DNA from: SZUA-442 sp035461905
GTDB taxonomy: Bacteria; Actinomycetota; Acidimicrobiia; Spongiisociales; UBA5794
DNA length: 64,000 nt
Direction: 5' to 3'
Assembly (NCBI GenBank): GCA_035461905.1
Contig: DATHUV010000004.1
Span: 1-64,000 of the forward strand
Both the position numbers and the translations under genes were made by a program. Under the pieces are notes generated by a model. The model was not told the DNA's origin. It saw only the letters and a list, made by a program, of their open reading frames with translations, and ran no database searches. Of the stretch, positions 1 to 8,685 are shown in pieces; position 1 is the first letter of the stretch; each line of letters opens with the position of its first letter.

Positions 1-2
1 CG

Positions 3-851
3 GAAGAGGCACGACGAGCGCGTGAAGCCGGGGCCCGGTTCCGGATCGCCGCGCAGGCCACCTACCAGATCGCCGAGATTCACCGGATGCGGGGCGACCT
101 GGACGCAGCGGTCGACGCCTACCGTCGGATCAGTATCGACGGAGGCGATCCCATGCCCGGCCTCGCCATGGTCAGGCTCGCACAGGGAAACGCGGACGTG
201 GCGTTTGCATCGATCGTCGATGCCCTCACCGAGGCGACCGACCTCTTCGACCGCGTCCGGCTGCTTCCGGCGCTCGTCGAGATCGCCATCGACGCCGACC
301 ACGTCACCGAGGCCACGGAGGCAGCCAAGGAGCTGTCCGAGGCTGCCCGCCGCACTCAGACCGAAGCCCATCTCGCATGGGCTTCACATGCCGAGGGTCG
401 GGTGGCCCTCGCCGAGCAGCGCATCACCCAAGCCGTCGTCCACCTGAGGACGGCGAAGGGGCTCTGGCAGGATCTGGCCCTCCCCTATGAGCTCGCCCAC
501 AGCAGGGTCGACCTCGGCAGGGCCCTCCGAGCACGGGGGGACGAGGAAGGGGCGGACCTCGAGTGCGAGGCAGCACGCCTGGTGTTCGTCGAGCTCGGCG
601 CCACACCGGATGTTCGGATGATCGACGATCTGGTGCATCGAGCTCGTTCGGCGTGGCCTTCCGGGTTGACCGACCGTGAGGTCGAAGTGCTGCGGATGTT
701 GGCTTCGGGCGCGACCAATCGGTCCATCGCCGCCGACCTCGTCCTCAGCGAACGGACCGTCGACCGGCACGTGTCGAATATCTTCACCAAGATCGACGTG
801 TCGTCCCGGTCGGCGGCGACCGCGTGGGCAATACGCAACGGGATCGCCTGA
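3..851 (+). CDS. LuxR-family transcriptional regulator, 5' end cut by window
   Basis: The reading frame is already open at the first bases, so only the C-terminal part of the protein is seen. The visible part is an alpha-helical, TPR-like Ala/Leu/Glu-rich region followed by a LuxR/NarL-type helix-turn-helix over about the last 60 residues (LTDREVEVLRMLASG, then a recognition-helix stretch with LSERTVDRHVSNIF). This is the layout of large MalT/LAL-type regulators, in which a signal- or ATP-binding N-terminal half precedes TPRs and the HTH; that half would lie upstream of the window. A 16-bp perfect inverted repeat lies 22 bases after the stop and before the flavin oxidoreductase gene, so control of that gene is plausible but inferred. 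Confidence 0.85.
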   Translation, partial: EEARRAREAGARFRIAAQATYQIAEIHRMRGDLDAAVDAYRRISIDGGDPMPGLAMVRLAQGNADVAFASIVDALTEATDLFDRVRLLPALVEIAIDADHVTEATEAAKELSEAARRTQTEAHLAWASHAEGRVALAEQRITQAVVHLRTAKGLWQDLALPYELAHSRVDLGRALRARGDEEGADLECEAARLVFVELGATPDVRMIDDLVHRARSAWPSGLTDREVEVLRMLASGATNRSIAADLVLSERTVDRHVSNIFTKIDVSSRSAATAWAIRNGIA

Positions 852-872
852 GGGTTCCGTGCTCGTTGCGCC

Positions 873-888
873 TGGGTAGGACTACCCA
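873..888. promoter_or_regulatory. Perfect inverted repeat TGGGTAG-GA-CTACCCA, candidate operator
   Basis: Two perfect 7-bp arms are separated by 2 bp, between the LuxR-type regulator and the FAD oxidoreductase gene that starts at 981. The 7-2-7 geometry suits a dimeric LuxR/NarL-type HTH. There is no T-run, so an operator is more likely than a terminator. Which protein binds is not shown. Confidence 0.4.
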
Positions 889-980
889 CGTCCCGTCCAT
901 CGGAAGTTGGGTGGTTCTGGCGATGCGGGGATGGCGTCGGTGCCATACGTTGTCGGGACACCACGCGGAGGTACCGACCC

Positions 981-2093
981 ATGAATGGCCGACACGAGCA
1001 TGACACCGAATACTTCGACACCATCGTCATCGGGGGTGGCCAGACAGGGCTCACCGTCGGGTACGAGCTCGCGCAACGAGACATCGACTTCGTGATCCTC
1101 GATGCCGCAGATCGAGTCGGGGACGCGTGGCGCAAACGGTGGGACTCGCTCATGTTGTTCATACCCGCCCGCTATGCAAGCCTCCCCGGGATGCCGTTCC
1201 CGGCTGAACCCGAGGCATACCTGTCCAAGGACGACCTCGCTGAATACCTCGAGCGGTACGCCGAGGCGAACGACCTCCCCGTGCGGTCGGGTACCCGTGT
1301 GACGCGCCTCAGCCACGAGGGCGATGCGTATGTGGTCGAAACTGGCGGCGGTGCGTTGCGGGCAGCGAACGTAGTAGTGGCCATGGCGAACTACCAGGTG
1401 CCGCACGTCCCGGAGTTCGCGCCCGACCTCGATCCCAACATCGTCCAGATGCACTCGTCGCGGTACAAGCGACCCTCCCAGCTCGTGGACGGTCCCGTCC
1501 TCGTGGTCGGGATGGGGAATTCGGGCGCCGACATCGGGCTCGAGCTCGCAAGGGACCGCAGCACCTACATCTCAGGCGAGCCGGCAGCGGTGATCCCCTT
1601 CCGCATCGAACGGTGGTTCGGGCGCAAGATCGGGGTGCGCCTCGTCCGCTTCGGCGCCATCAAGGTGCTCAACACGAGCACGCCCATCGGCCGTCGTGCG
1701 CGGGCCAGGATGATGGCGCACCACACCGCCGCACCACTCGTCAGGGTCAAGCCGCGAGACCTCGAAGCAGCGGGGGCTCATCGTGTGGCGCGGGTATCCG
1801 GCGTCCGGGACGGCCTCCCCGAACTCGCCGACGGCACCGCACTCGACGTCGCCAACGTTGTGTGGTGCACCGGTTTCCGGCCCGGGTTCGATTGGATCGA
1901 CCTCCCAGTATTCGACGAGGACGGCGAACCAACCCACGAGCGGGGGATCGTCGCCTCCCAGCCCGGCTTGTACTTCTGCGGACTCTTCTTCCTCCACGCC
2001 CTGTGGTCGGAAACCCTCTCGGGCATGCCGATCGACGCGAGGCATGTCGTCGAGCACCTCGTGTCAAGGAAGGGTGCCGTCTTGGCGATCTGA
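981..2093 (+). CDS. FAD/NAD(P)-dependent oxidoreductase, flavin monooxygenase-like
   Basis: A 370-residue flavoprotein with two dinucleotide-binding motifs: an N-terminal FAD site (GGGQTG, about residues 18-23) and an NAD(P)H site (GMGNSG, about 177-182). This is the arrangement of class B flavin monooxygenases and Baeyer-Villiger-like oxidases. Such enzymes use NADPH and O2 to oxygenate a small organic substrate, which cannot be predicted here. The ATG at 981 follows a good ribosome site (cggaggt). At 370 residues it is shorter than classical FMOs (450 or more) and resembles the compact actinobacterial type. The upstream LuxR regulator reads the same way and may control it. Confidence 0.85.
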   Translation: MNGRHEHDTEYFDTIVIGGGQTGLTVGYELAQRDIDFVILDAADRVGDAWRKRWDSLMLFIPARYASLPGMPFPAEPEAYLSKDDLAEYLERYAEANDLPVRSGTRVTRLSHEGDAYVVETGGGALRAANVVVAMANYQVPHVPEFAPDLDPNIVQMHSSRYKRPSQLVDGPVLVVGMGNSGADIGLELARDRSTYISGEPAAVIPFRIERWFGRKIGVRLVRFGAIKVLNTSTPIGRRARARMMAHHTAAPLVRVKPRDLEAAGAHRVARVSGVRDGLPELADGTALDVANVVWCTGFRPGFDWIDLPVFDEDGEPTHERGIVASQPGLYFCGLFFLHALWSETLSGMPIDARHVVEHLVSRKGAVLAI

Positions 2094-2188
2094 GGGCGCC
2101 CACATGCGCACCGTCGACGGGGTGTGCGTTTGGTAGCGTTGCTTTGTCACCACGAGGTCAGGGTGGGTGACACGGAGGAGGCACACAG

Positions 2189-2608
2189 ATGACGGCTGCA
2201 CCATTCTCTGGCACGGGAACCGCCGAGGACCCCTGGGTGCTGAAGACCCCGAGCCTCGGGTCCGAGATCCTCATGCACCGCGACGAGGCCCACGACCCAC
2301 CCATTCTCGTCTGCACCGTGGGGTCGACGATCCTGCACTACGACCTGCGGATCATCGACGACCTCCACCAGATGCTCAGGGACAACGGCGACTGGGTCCC
2401 CCTCGGGAACGCCGACGAGCAGAAGCCGGCGGCCGAGGGCACCGTGGAGGCCTGGGCACGATCGGCTGACAACCCGATCGGCGGCTGGTACGGGCTGAAG
2501 AAGGGCCTACGCGGACGCGTCGGGAACTACGTCCCTCCGGTCCTCGAGGCACTGGGCCTGGCCGAGGTCGAGCACAACCCGCGCAACAACCGGATGCGGG
2601 CGATCTGA
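2189..2608 (+). CDS. Conserved hypothetical protein, DUF6855-like
   Basis: A 139-residue soluble protein with no signal peptide or membrane segment. It begins with a Gly-Thr-Glu-Asp-Pro-Trp stretch and ends in a basic HNPRNNRMRAI tail. From memory it resembles a small actinobacterial family of unknown function (DUF6855), which contains the conserved stretch GGWYGLKKG; that assignment is not verified. The start is well supported by ggaggagg about 8 bases upstream. It stands alone between the oxidoreductase and a lipoprotein gene. No function can be assigned. Confidence 0.75.
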   Translation: MTAAPFSGTGTAEDPWVLKTPSLGSEILMHRDEAHDPPILVCTVGSTILHYDLRIIDDLHQMLRDNGDWVPLGNADEQKPAAEGTVEAWARSADNPIGGWYGLKKGLRGRVGNYVPPVLEALGLAEVEHNPRNNRMRAI

Positions 2609-2611
2609 CCT

Positions 2612-2662
2612 CAGGCGGGTGGGTTCGGCTTTGGACCATCCGTATCCGAGGGAGCCCGCCTG
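2612..2662 (+). terminator. Possible hairpin terminator, arms CAGGCGGG/CCCGCCTG
   Basis: Perfect 8-bp arms (2612-2619 and 2655-2662) start 4 bases after the stop of the preceding gene. The loop is long (35 bases) but holds further partial pairing. There is no T-run. Weak evidence. Confidence 0.3.
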
Positions 2663-2844
2663 CCCGGAAGGGCCACCGCCTCGGGCATCATCGAGATCCG
2701 TCGGCGCGTTTGCGTCACCGCCGTGACATGTGCCATGGTGTGGAGCCTTCTACAGCGTTCGTACCGGTCGTGGTGACCTCAGCTGCACAAGCGAGGGCCG
2801 AGTCGGACACGACCCGGAGGGTACGCGACGAGACAGGGGGGGAC

Positions 2845-3501
2845 GTGAGAAGAAGACGCACGGTGATCGGCCTCGTTATTGCCATCGCGCTGGTTGCGGC
2901 GGCTTGTGGTGATTCGGGTAGCGACGAAGGAGCCACCGATCCGGACAACGTGACGACGACCGCGCCAGACGAGTCGACCACGACGCAACCATCAGGCTCA
3001 GGAGACGGGGGCTCAGGCGACGCCGGCGGGAGTACGGAAGGGGACGCACACTGGGCCTCTGCCACCATCGACGGTGTGACGTACACCTTCGGCGACACCG
3101 GCTTCGCCGCCCAGCAATGCCAACCTGACTTCTTCGGAGTGTTCTTCGCCGTCCTGTACATGGTCGACGATCAGGGCAACCCGAACATCGAGGGCGGCGC
3201 CATCAACGTGGCGCTCCTCCACGAGGACGCGGACCCCGCCGAGCTCGACCAGTGGCCCGAAGTCAACGTGTCGATCGCAGACCCCGACCTGGAGTGGATT
3301 GCCGCCGAGCAGGGTAACGAGGGGATCAGCATCGAGCCGGGAATCAGCCAGGTCGATTCGTACACCATCGCAGGCAACACCGTGAGCGGCACAGCGTCGT
3401 TCTACGAACGGAACAGCTACTGGGCCGTGGCGGGCGGCCAAGCAGAGGAGCTGGTGACCGCAACCGGGACGTTCGAGGTCACATGCGGCAGCGATTCGTG
3501 A
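2845..3501 (+). CDS. Secreted lipoprotein of unknown function
   Basis: A 218-residue protein starting at GTG 2845, chosen because agacaggggggga precedes it and because this start puts a basic n-region directly before a hydrophobic stretch and a lipobox (VAAAC, Cys 21). A low-complexity Asp/Thr/Ser/Gly linker follows (about residues 22-70), as is usual for lipid-anchored actinobacterial exported proteins. The mature domain (about 71-218) contains two Cys, near the start of the domain and at the C-terminus (EVTCGSDS), which might form a disulfide. No enzyme family is recognised. The frame stays open further upstream, but that stretch lacks a coding look. Confidence 0.75.
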   Translation: MRRRRTVIGLVIAIALVAAACGDSGSDEGATDPDNVTTTAPDESTTTQPSGSGDGGSGDAGGSTEGDAHWASATIDGVTYTFGDTGFAAQQCQPDFFGVFFAVLYMVDDQGNPNIEGGAINVALLHEDADPAELDQWPEVNVSIADPDLEWIAAEQGNEGISIEPGISQVDSYTIAGNTVSGTASFYERNSYWAVAGGQAEELVTATGTFEVTCGSDS

Positions 3502-3628
3502 CCTGAGGCGCGCGAGAGTCGAGGAGGCGGCGGCCCGATCCGGCATCGGTGATCGTCGCCAACCCTGCCCCGCCTTGGGGTGGGCCGGATCGGGTGCTGC
3601 CGGGGGTTTGGAGGACCAGAGGATCGGC

Positions 3629-5167
3629 ATGGAGACACAGGAGGTTCCGTCGATCCGGTTCGCGCAGGCTCGCGGCGCCCGGATCGCGTACCAGGACTAC
3701 GGCGACGGTCCGGCCACGATCGTGTCGATCCCACCGCTGGCCCAGAACATCGAGATGGCATGGGAGTGGCCCCACATCCGGGCAATGCTCGAACGGTTCG
3801 GATCGTTCAGCCGGTTCATCCCCTTCGACAAGCGGGGCACCGGAGTGTCGGACCGCCGTAGCCAGGTCAACGCCATCGACGAGCGGGTCGATGACCTTCG
3901 GGCGGTGATGGACGCCGCTGGGGTGGAGAGAGCGCACCTGTTCGCCGCCTCCGAGGGCGGCCCGATGGCGATCCTGTTCGCTGCCACATATCCCGACAGG
4001 GTCGAGGGTCTCATCCTGAACGGGACCGGGGCGTCGTTGGTCCCGCCGGGCACGTCGGCTGACGAGTTCGACGCGATTCGCGAACGGCAGCGGGTGTTCG
4101 CCGAGCAGTGGGGCACGCCCGACTCCCAGGTGGTGGACAGGTTCGCACCGTCCTTGGCATCGGATCCCGAGTTCCGAGCGTGGCACCAACGGTACGAGCG
4201 GAACTCCGCGACCCGTCACTCGCTCCGTGAGCTCCTCGAGCTGGCCCTCGCGATGGACGTACGCGAAGTGCTGCCGGATCTGGACGTCCCGACGCTCGTG
4301 GTCCACCGCACCGGCGATCTCTCCGTCCCGGTCGAACGGGGCCGCGAACTCGCCGAGGCGATACCGGGAGCGACCATGCTCGAGACAACCGGCGACGACC
4401 ACTTCAGCTACGCCGGCGACGTCGACTCGTGGATGGACGAAGTCGAACGATTCGTGACGGGATCCGTCACGACGAAGGCCCCGTCGCCAGCCACCGGGCG
4501 CAGCGTCAGGATCTCGACGCTCGGGCGATTCGCCGTCGAGGTCAACGGTGAGGACGTACCGGCATCGGAGTGGGGGTCGCGCAGGGCCCGGCAGCTGTGC
4601 AAGCGACTCGTCGCCGCTCGTGGATGGCCAGTCACCCGCGACGAGCTCATCGACTTCCTGTGGCCTGATGAGGCCGACATGGCCAGGCTCAGCGCCCGGT
4701 TGTCGGTCCAGCTCTCGGGTGTGCGGCGCGTCCTCGGCGGAGGCGTGATCGCCGACCGCCAGACCGTCCGCCTCGACCTCGACGAGGTGTCGACCGACCT
4801 CGAGGACTTCTACAAGGCCGACGACGACGCTGCGATCGTGGCGAGCTACCACGGCGAGTTCCTCCCCGAGGACGCTTACGAGGACTGGTCCGCGGGGCCA
4901 CGAGCCGAGGCGCGTATGCGGTTCGGACTGGCAGCCCGTCGACTCGCCCTTCGGGTCGCCGAGTCCGGTGACCATCGGCGCGCAGCCCTTCTCGCCCGTC
5001 GCCTCGTCGACGCGGATCGATGGGACGACGAGGCCCACCGGCTCCTCGTCACCTCCCTCGTCGCAGCGGGAGAGCACGGCGAGGCACGTCGGGCACACGA
5101 CGCGTGGGTGGCGGCCATGGCCGAGATCGGCGTGGACGTCGAGGACGTCGCACCAGCCACCCGCTGA
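3629..5167 (+). CDS. Alpha/beta hydrolase fused to SARP/BTAD transcriptional regulator domain
   Basis: A 512-residue two-part protein. Residues about 1-275 are an alpha/beta-hydrolase with nucleophile Ser 108 (AASEGG), an Asp near 229 (RTGDLSVP) and a His near 258 (GDDHFS), so the triad looks intact. Residues about 290-385 form an OmpR-type winged helix (ISTLGRFAVEVNGEDVP, then the ARQLCKRL helix). Residues about 385-510 are a helical BTAD region, as in SARP/AfsR-type activators. Start ATG 3629 follows gaggaccagagg. The hydrolase may act as a ligand sensor or modify the signal for the DNA-binding half; this is inference. The hydrolase half looks like the N-terminal domain of the cyclase fusion ending at 47164. 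Confidence 0.85.
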   Translation: METQEVPSIRFAQARGARIAYQDYGDGPATIVSIPPLAQNIEMAWEWPHIRAMLERFGSFSRFIPFDKRGTGVSDRRSQVNAIDERVDDLRAVMDAAGVERAHLFAASEGGPMAILFAATYPDRVEGLILNGTGASLVPPGTSADEFDAIRERQRVFAEQWGTPDSQVVDRFAPSLASDPEFRAWHQRYERNSATRHSLRELLELALAMDVREVLPDLDVPTLVVHRTGDLSVPVERGRELAEAIPGATMLETTGDDHFSYAGDVDSWMDEVERFVTGSVTTKAPSPATGRSVRISTLGRFAVEVNGEDVPASEWGSRRARQLCKRLVAARGWPVTRDELIDFLWPDEADMARLSARLSVQLSGVRRVLGGGVIADRQTVRLDLDEVSTDLEDFYKADDDAAIVASYHGEFLPEDAYEDWSAGPRAEARMRFGLAARRLALRVAESGDHRRAALLARRLVDADRWDDEAHRLLVTSLVAAGEHGEARRAHDAWVAAMAEIGVDVEDVAPATR

Positions 5168-5237
5168 CGGACGCGCTGAAACCCCGCGACCGAGGTACGA
5201 GTGACACCTGAAGGTTTTCGAAAGGTGGGCGTGCACC

Positions 5238-5759
5238 ATGCCCACCATGAGTATCGAACACACCCTCGCCATGGACGAGCCGCTGCTGCTCGCTGACCGT
5301 GAAGGCACCCACCTTCACTTCCTGAACCATGCCGCCACGATCAAGGTCGCCGCGAGCGGCGAACGATCGATGAGCGTCGTCGAATTCGTCGGCCCCCAGG
5401 GGTTCGGCCCCCCGCTGCACATCCACCGCGACGAGGATGAGCTGTTCATCGTCCTCGACGGGGCCATGGTGTTCCTCAGCGGGGAAACCCGTGTCAAGGC
5501 CGAGACCGGAGCGTACGCGTACCTGCCACACGGACGCCCCCACACGTTCCAGATCCTGTCGGAGACCGCTCGGTTCGTCAATGTCACATCGTCGAACACG
5601 ACCGTGCCACGGTTCGACGAGATGGTCGCCGCCCTCGGGACATCCACAGATGCGCCGACCATTCCCGAGCCCGGCTACATCGATCCAACCCGTGTCGCCG
5701 AGGTGTGCGCAGCCCACGGCATCGACATCGCCGGACCGCCACCGGGACGGCTCGAATGA
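5238..5759 (+). CDS. Single-domain cupin protein
   Basis: A 173-residue protein with one cupin_2 barrel. Motif 1 (HIHRDEDE, about residues 61-68) and motif 2 (LPHGRPHTF, about 96-104) supply the His/Glu metal ligands expected of a mononuclear metal cupin. A helical C-terminal tail of about 50 residues follows. The start ATG has aaggtggg upstream; a second in-frame ATG lies 9 bases later. The next gene, a lipoprotein, starts 11 bases after the stop, so the two are probably co-transcribed. Function (sensor, isomerase or dioxygenase-like) cannot be read from sequence. Confidence 0.8.
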   Translation: MPTMSIEHTLAMDEPLLLADREGTHLHFLNHAATIKVAASGERSMSVVEFVGPQGFGPPLHIHRDEDELFIVLDGAMVFLSGETRVKAETGAYAYLPHGRPHTFQILSETARFVNVTSSNTTVPRFDEMVAALGTSTDAPTIPEPGYIDPTRVAEVCAAHGIDIAGPPPGRLE

Positions 5760-5770
5760 GGAGGACATTC

Positions 5771-6319
5771 ATGAAGAACGTACATATCCGACGCGCCACC
5801 GTCACCCTGGCAGTGACTGTGCTGCTCGTCGTCGCGGCCTGCTCGAGCGACGACGCCGAAAACCCCACGACCACCGACGCAGCCAGCCCTGTGGTGGAGG
5901 TCGAGGCGATCGACTTCGCCTACGTCGGCCTTCCGGCCGAGGTCGAGGCGGGCACCGAGTTCCGGCTCACGAACACGAGCGAGATCGAACTGCACGAGCT
6001 CGTCGCCATCAAGCTCCCCGGCGACGAGACCCGCAGCGTCGCCGAAATCGTGCAGCTGCCGCCGGAAGAGGTGGCCGCGTTCTTCCCCGGTGTGACGACC
6101 GTCGTGATTGCCCCCCCGGGAGGTGACGGGTTGCCGGTCGTTGGAACCGGAGTCCTGACCGAGCCGGGTCGCTACGCCATCATCTGCGCAATTCCAACCG
6201 GCGCCGACCCCGACGAGTACATGGCCGCCGCCGCAGAGTCCGACGGTCCGCCCGAGGTCGACGGAGGCCCACCGCACTTCGTCCACGGCATGATCGGCGA
6301 GGTCGTCGTCAACGGCTGA
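5771..6319 (+). CDS. Lipoprotein with cupredoxin-like domain
   Basis: A 182-residue exported lipoprotein: basic start, hydrophobic helix and lipobox (VVAAC, Cys 24). Start ATG 5771 follows gaggag. The mature domain is beta-rich and carries, in order, a His (LHELVAIK, about 74), a Cys in ICAIPTGAD (about 138) and HFVHGM near the C-terminus (about 168-173). His...Cys...His/Met is the order of copper ligands in plastocyanin-type cupredoxins, although spacing here is wider than in classical blue copper proteins. It is probably co-transcribed with the cupin gene 11 bases upstream. The cupredoxin fold is a reasonable inference; copper binding is not proven. Confidence 0.75.
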   Translation: MKNVHIRRATVTLAVTVLLVVAACSSDDAENPTTTDAASPVVEVEAIDFAYVGLPAEVEAGTEFRLTNTSEIELHELVAIKLPGDETRSVAEIVQLPPEEVAAFFPGVTTVVIAPPGGDGLPVVGTGVLTEPGRYAIICAIPTGADPDEYMAAAAESDGPPEVDGGPPHFVHGMIGEVVVNG

Positions 6320-6417
6320 TCACCCGTCCGCCAGCGTCGTCGGTGTTGAGTATCGTTGGGGATGGAACGTTCGACGCTGCACGCACCGCCGTGCAGGAGG
6401 ATCAACCGAGGTGAGGG

Positions 6418-6606
6418 ATGCTTCATAAGGGAACCCGAGTCGTGCGACTCACCAAGAAGGTGGGACAGGTGGCCCCGACGGGCAAGGTAACGGCGATCCA
6501 CGACGACTACTCCGTCGAGATCGAGTGGGATGACGGTCACACGAGCATCACGTCCAAAGATGCCGTGACCCCCCTGACCGCCGCCAACCGACCCAAGACC
6601 GACTGA
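6418..6606 (+). CDS. Small conserved protein, SH3-like (DUF1918-like)
   Basis: A 62-residue protein, basic at the N-terminus and rich in short beta-strand patterns (GKVTAIHDDYSVEIEWDDGH). The layout, a Gly-rich turn followed by V-x-W-x-D-G-H, resembles small SH3-like proteins such as DUF1918, which are common in actinobacteria. A ggtgaggg ribosome site lies immediately before the ATG. The gene faces the ClC gene end to end, with 30 bases between stops. Confidence 0.6.
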   Translation: MLHKGTRVVRLTKKVGQVAPTGKVTAIHDDYSVEIEWDDGHTSITSKDAVTPLTAANRPKTD

Positions 6607-6613
6607 CGCACGC

Positions 6614-6650
6614 CCGCTCCCACAACCAGCGCGCGCTCAGGGGGGAGCGG
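6614..6650. terminator. Possible bidirectional hairpin between convergent genes
   Basis: Perfect 8-bp arms CCGCTCCC (6614-6621) and GGGAGCGG (6643-6650) with a 21-base GC-rich loop, between two convergent stops. The right arm lies inside the end of the ClC gene. No T-run. Confidence 0.35.
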
Positions 6651-7908
6651 TCGCTTGGGATTGGGTGTCACCCGCTGCGGCCCGTCGCTTCCCCACGGAG
6701 TATTGAACGCTGGCGACAAGGAGATAGGCGGTGATCACCGCGACCGCCACCGGAGCGATGGCCTCGGCCTCGAGGTAGAGCGCGATCGCAGCGATGACGA
6801 CCAGGCTGATCGGCGCCCGCAGGTACGAGCCCGGCAGGGCAGCCAGCATGCAGCCCACTGCGAGGGCGAGCGGGATGTCAGGGATGGCGAGGTGCACGAT
6901 GGTGCCCGCCGTACCACCCATGAAGATCATCGGGAACACGTTGCCGCCGAGGAACCCCACCTCCAGGCTCAGTGACATCGCGACCATCTTGGCGACCAGG
7001 ACGAGGATCAGCAGGCCGACGCCAAGTGCTGCCGAGGTGTCGATCACGACTCCGAGCTGGGACTGACCGGCGCCGACCGTAAGCGGCAGGGCGAACGCAA
7101 TCAACCCGACGAGCGCACCGCCTCCGATACCGAGGACGTACCGGTTCGGGACGAGCGCGCACACCTTTCGCACGGCGAGGACGATCCCGACGAAGACCAG
7201 CATCAGCAACGCGGCGAAGGCACCGAGACCCACCGCGATCAGGATGTCGCTGATCTCGAAGTCGTATGGCGGGGTGTCGTAGCTGCCGAGGAAGGTGCGG
7301 CCGGCAACCGCGTAGAAGACGATGAACGCGATCATCGAAGCGATCAACTGCGGGATGATCGATGCCACGTACCGGTTGCGAGGAAGGGGCTCGAGCTCGG
7401 ACACCATGAAGGCCCCCAGGATCGGCGATGTGAAGGCGCCACCGAAGGCACCGGCGATACCGGTCAGGGTGTAGTCCTGATCTGCTCCGCCCTCGGCCCA
7501 ACGCCGCGAGGCGATCCACGAGCCGAGCCCGCCTCCCATGATCACCAGGGCAAACGACGGTCCGAGGCTCGCCCCGGTGACGGCGGAGACCACAGCGAGG
7601 ACCAACCAATGCGGGACAGACGTGTGATCGACGTCTGCGGCCTCGATGAACGCCACCCCGCCGGGGACCTCGTCAGCGACGTGCCACATCGACCTGAGGA
7701 AGACGACGATGAACCCACCGAACGCGGTCAACGGAACCCACCACCACTCACCAGACCACACGGCTCCGTCACTCTCGGGGAAGACCCGATCGATGACCCA
7801 CCCGGTGCCAGTGATGTAGATCAGCCCGAGGACCCCACCTGCGATCCCGAGCAGGACCGCAATACGAAGCAGTCGTCGGTACCACGGCACATCGAATGGC
7901 AGCACCAC
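6637..7908 (-). CDS. ClC-family chloride channel/transporter, atypical gate
   Basis: A 423-residue polytopic membrane protein (about ten hydrophobic segments) of the ClC family. Diagnostic stretches are the GxxGP loop (GASLGPS, residues 112-118), GAFGGAFTSPILGAFMVSE (about 154-172) and GGNVFPMIFMGG (321-332). The usual GREGP gating glutamate position is Leu 115, and a clear GSGIP motif is not seen, so transport or gating may differ from known ClC antiporters. The start GTG 7908 sits directly behind a strong gaagggagg site, and another GTG follows. It is a single gene, convergent with the small SH3-like gene. Confidence 0.85.
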   Translation of the reverse strand: MVLPFDVPWYRRLLRIAVLLGIAGGVLGLIYITGTGWVIDRVFPESDGAVWSGEWWWVPLTAFGGFIVVFLRSMWHVADEVPGGVAFIEAADVDHTSVPHWLVLAVVSAVTGASLGPSFALVIMGGGLGSWIASRRWAEGGADQDYTLTGIAGAFGGAFTSPILGAFMVSELEPLPRNRYVASIIPQLIASMIAFIVFYAVAGRTFLGSYDTPPYDFEISDILIAVGLGAFAALLMLVFVGIVLAVRKVCALVPNRYVLGIGGGALVGLIAFALPLTVGAGQSQLGVVIDTSAALGVGLLILVLVAKMVAMSLSLEVGFLGGNVFPMIFMGGTAGTIVHLAIPDIPLALAVGCMLAALPGSYLRAPISLVVIAAIALYLEAEAIAPVAVAVITAYLLVASVQYSVGKRRAAAGDTQSQATAPP

Positions 7909-8043
7909 CCCTCCCTTCTGCCGGCGTCCTGCCGATCCTCTGGCGCTCGAACTGCCCTGATCGCTCGTGACACGCGCGATCGCGGCGAGCCTACCTCAGT
8001 GTGCGGAGGGGACCGGATCACCGACGATCGGCGACCGGAGGAC

Positions 8044-8685
8044 CTACCCGACCGTGCGATCGTCCGCTTCCCGGCCGACGACGAACCAGATGGCGTGGAC
8101 CTCCTCGTCGCCCTTGTTGTACAGGCGGTGCGGTCGGGTCGAGTCGAAGGCGATCGAGTCCCCAGAGTTGAGGACGTATTCCTCGAAGCCGATCTGGATC
8201 CCCAGGGTCCCGCTCACGATGTAGCCGTACTCGCGACCGTGGTGGCGCATCAGCGATTGATCGGGTGTCGAGGTACCGCCCACCTCGTAGATGGCGTGGA
8301 GGAAGTCGATGTCATCCTCCGTCTCAGCATTCAGGTCTTCCCAGCGGACACCCGAGGCGAGCTCGATGGAGCGCCGCTCACCGGGGTGCACGAGCGGAGC
8401 GTCGGACTCCGTGCGGTCTCCGTTCGAGGACGCATCCGGTGCGAACTCCTCACCCCTGATGACCCTGTCGAGTGAGATACCAAGCTCGGTGACGATCGCA
8501 TACAACGTGCCGACCGACGGTTTCGACATCCCGCTCTCGAGCTGGGAGATGAGGCTGGCCGACAATCCGAGGCGCCTGGCCAGCTCCCGCTGGCTGATGC
8601 CCGCCCTGACGCGTTCCTCCCTGAGCCGGTCCCCGATCCCGTCGAGCGCCTCGGGAACCGTCGTGGATCGCTGGACCTCGGTCAC
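8044..8685 (-). CDS. XRE-family regulator with C-terminal cupin sensor domain
   Basis: A 213-residue regulator. Residues about 20-74 are a lambda-repressor-type HTH (GISQRELARRLGLSASLISQLE), and residues about 135-205 are a cupin (MRHHGREYGYIVSG, then STRPHRLYN). This HTH-cupin layout is typical of regulators of amine, amino-acid or purine catabolism (PuuR-like) that sense a small molecule in the cupin. Its ATG overlaps the stop of the SDR gene by 4 bases, so both form a leftward operon divergent from the catabolic operon beginning at 9589. I infer that it controls that operon and its own. Inverted repeats in 9375-9588 are candidate operators. Confidence 0.88.
   Translation of the reverse strand: MTEVQRSTTVPEALDGIGDRLREERVRAGISQRELARRLGLSASLISQLESGMSKPSVGTLYAIVTELGISLDRVIRGEEFAPDASSNGDRTESDAPLVHPGERRSIELASGVRWEDLNAETEDDIDFLHAIYEVGGTSTPDQSLMRHHGREYGYIVSGTLGIQIGFEEYVLNSGDSIAFDSTRPHRLYNKGDEEVHAIWFVVGREADDRTVG

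Noticed and set aside
3479..5308. A 609-codon open frame on the minus strand
   Set aside because: It is the antisense shadow of the hydrolase-SARP fusion; GC-rich codon bias keeps the opposite frame open, and it shows no recognisable domain or ribosome site.
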